From Paragonimus skrjabini miyazakii (Eukaryota; Platyhelminthes; Trematoda; Plagiorchiida; Troglotrematidae), in NCBI GenBank assembly GCA_014338405.1, contig JTDE01002330.1, forward strand, positions 24,568-88,567: a stretch of 64,000 bases of DNA, in the 5' to 3' direction. Under the pieces are notes generated by a model. The model searched no databases and was not told where the DNA came from. It saw nothing but the letters and a program-made list of their open reading frames with translations. Positions within the stretch are counted from its first letter, which is position 1. Each line of letters starts with the position of its first letter. The translations under genes and the position numbers were made by a program. Below are positions 61,630 through 64,000 of this stretch, piece after piece.

Positions 61630-63210
61630 GGTGGCCAGTATATCTACAGGAATCGAAGCTGGCTGGGATTTATTTACATATACTCTGGCTGGCTGTGGAA
61701 CAGCTATATATTCACTTGGCTATAATGGATTGTCAGTGTCGTTACACCACAAAAGTAAATCGATGCCCATCACCGATTCTACTTATTTGGCGACGGATGC
61801 TGTGAGAAGCTGGAATCTCCCAAATAACCAATGGCTGTTCTGTTTTCTTGAGTGTATTAAAACTGCTGAAATTGAGTGTAACCTTGACGGAAAATCACAA
61901 CTTATTATCATGAATATATGATGATAAAAGATGATATACTAACAGGGAACCTCACTGTACGGGAGGTATTCTAGTCTTCCCAATTAGCCCAACATTAATG
62001 AGAAGGATAGTGTAATTATGTCACATTACTTGATGGTAATCAATGCTATAAAAATGATGCACTTTGTGAATCGATCAGTATGCACAAATGCAGGCAATAC
62101 CGTGAGATCGGCCCGTAACCAGTTGAAATTTGTTGGAAGAAAAACGGCAGTTCCCTCAGTGTGGTATACCTGTTTACACCAAGACACATCGAATATCAGA
62201 CAAGATTCATTACACAACCGGCCTAAGGGTAAAACATTGAATGGACTTCAAACACGCGTACATATTTCTAAATGATTCCAATTAAAACACCTTGAAATCA
62301 GGTGTTATTGGCTTATTAGGAAGTCTAGCATTCCCCTGTCTGTTCAGAATCGAACTAGTGATCTTAACATGATTAGGTTCATCACAGATTAACTGCTTAC
62401 TTCTGTAACTTTGAGCAAATTATAAACTATACTATTGAATATGAAGGAACTGTGTTGAAAGGCTTGGTTGATGAATGCATAAGCACACGGGGACTTGGCG
62501 GTATTGATTACTTTTACATGACAGTGGCCTCAAATAGCCAGATTGCACTGATCTGACATAAAGATGTGCACTCCTCTGTCCACTATTGTTGTTGTCGTAC
62601 TCACCCTGTGTTAAGTGCACAAAAGGTCCACCGTTTTCTATGTGGTTCGTGCAACTCCTTTAGACTGGTCACTTATCATGTTTGGCAACTTCACTTGTTG
62701 GTTTCTGACAACCGCAGTTCAATACTGATAATCAGACTGGTGATTGTCTTACAGATACAACAGGAAACAAAGTTTCGTAGGCACCACAATTCGAAACTGT
62801 GGATTACAGTGTTGTCTATGAAATCTTCCGTTAAACTAACCAAGGAACAAAGTAAACAGTTGACTTGGTTAGCGTATGTGGAAGTCCAGTCTACTAGGAA
62901 AAAGGTTAAACACTTTTATTGACCAAAGTTGAATAAATTTCACGAAATAGGGTTATGGATTGTTTACTTTAGTTTGAGATTAATATAGTCATGAGTACAA
63001 ACAATAGACTACTACCTTACGGAACCTCTGACGATATATTTACAAACAGTTGGGAAATGAAATAGACATTTTCTGTTTGTTGAGTACCTTTTGTGATAAA
63101 CTCCCAAAATACAGATTGATATTTGTTCTCGGGACATTATCGATTGGAGATGCAGCTGCAGTCTTCTCCACTATACTATTCAGTATTGCTAAGTGTGTTT
63201 CGTAGTTTTT
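61630..63210. repeat. Segmental duplication, copy 2
   Basis: Collinear with 51540-53145, about 10.1 kb away in the same orientation. The similarity stops at about 63210, close to where the 550-bp repeat begins. The plus frame 61619-61921 (100 codons) lies in it. Its counterpart in copy 1 (51482-51691) is interrupted, so that frame is probably not conserved coding. Confidence 0.75.
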
Positions 63211-63235
63211 GATTTTCTAATGCCTTTTGCTATTG

Positions 63236-63782
63236 TAGTGGACAAGTGGGTATGCGCCAGACCCCCGTCCGCTAACAGTTTAATACGCCTTTCCTGAAGA
63301 TCAGTCGAAACGCAGTCCCAACGGGCATCGAACTAGAGAACATAGCGGGGTTTAGAAACAAACCGTATATTTCCAGCAATGTTTGAAAATATGGTAAGTA
63401 GTCAGCTCTAGCCTAGTCTGGGACCAACGACAGCAACCAAGAAGAAAAAGAGAAGAAGCGCGAGATTTGGCCACAGTCCAATCGGCGGCACTCAAACGCG
63501 CGCCAAACGAAGAGTTCGTGGAACCTTCGAGTGTTTTAAACAACGCCCAAAAAAGGTTTGGTTACGCGACCTTGAAGAATGAAATAGTAAATGAGTCGTT
63601 AGGGGAAGAGCAAGCATTCGCTGCGTGCAATTAGTTGCATGACTGGAAAACGTGGTACTGGGTTTACATCAGGTCTCTTATCGCAGGCGTACACAGAATC
63701 ATGCGTACAGAACAGATAAGCGGGAAAACACGGTTGTAGCCGGGATCCTTAGAGAAGCCACACGATTGCTGGGCACTACATT
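63236..63782 (+). repeat. 550-bp dispersed repeat, second copy
   Basis: Closely similar to 29485-30035 in the same orientation. Here it stands alone, with no CR1 sequence on either side, which supports it being an independent repeat family rather than part of CR1. Confidence 0.75.
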
Positions 63783-64000
63783 ACTCCACAGATTCTAGTT
63801 GTGGATATTTAAATACTGGGTACTTCTCTGCTTAGGTGCACAAATGATTACACTGGTTTTATCTACTTTTACAATCAGTTAGCAAACCAATAACAAACCG
63901 CACATATGCATGAAAACATTTCAAGTGGAGGCATGTTTCAAACTTTCATCTCGAAACCTTGAACAAGACCAACATACCTATAAAACTTTGATGTATAGCA

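Noticed and set aside
61619..61921. 100-codon plus frame in duplication copy 2
   Set aside because: The aligned part of copy 1 is shifted and stopped, so there is no sign of conserved coding on this strand.
1..64000. Bacterial or phage genes, CRISPR arrays, operons
   Set aside because: No long frames with ribosome binding sites and no regular spaced repeats. The retroelement types and short exons point to an animal genome.

Overview
The window looks like eukaryotic, probably flatworm (trematode-like), nuclear DNA. It is AT-rich, has no operons, ribosome binding sites or long uninterrupted genes, and carries decayed retroelements of the RTE, CR1, Ty3/gypsy and Penelope types that are typical of fluke genomes. 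The lineage call is an inference from the repeat types, mainly the RTE element with a craniofacial-development-protein-2-like endonuclease. A run of 100 N at 24864-24963 shows this is a scaffold with one unsized gap.

1-17.3 kb: the best evidence for a host gene. On the minus strand a series of short open segments, each bounded by AG and GT signals, can be chained in a single reading frame from about 17269 down to 1475 (up to 13 exons, continuing off the left edge). Most exons are 47-260 nt and the introns range from 72 nt to several kb. I do not recognise the protein. The chain is interrupted only by intronic repeats: SINE copies at 6.6-7.0 and 13.3 kb and an inverted RTE 3' end at 5.06-5.85 kb.

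17.3-27.6 kb: mostly featureless, with two hydrophobic candidate exons on the minus strand at 21.2-21.9 kb.

27.6-38.5 kb: a retroelement graveyard. In order: a minus SINE, a plus gypsy reverse-transcriptase fragment, a plus CR1-like LINE whose 3' end is interrupted by a 550-bp dispersed repeat, a minus gypsy gag-pro-RT remnant, a minus RTE fragment, and a plus RTE LINE that keeps its 5' region, endonuclease, reverse transcriptase and 3' simple-repeat tail but is broken by many stops and frameshifts.

38.5-50 kb: a tRNA-like relic at 39.8 kb, a Penelope-like element remnant with a GIY-YIG end flanked by 130-bp direct repeats (42.1-43.2 kb), a few candidate exons on both strands, and a second, very old CR1-like fragment (46.4-47.2 kb).

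50-64 kb: scattered minus-strand candidate exons of one or two unidentified genes, plus a 1.6-kb segment present twice (51.54-53.15 and 61.63-63.21 kb). A candidate exon in the first copy has lost its splice acceptor and gained a stop in the second. A second copy of the 550-bp repeat closes the window.

All exon calls rest on reading frame, splice dinucleotides and phase agreement seen by eye. No transcript or database evidence was available.
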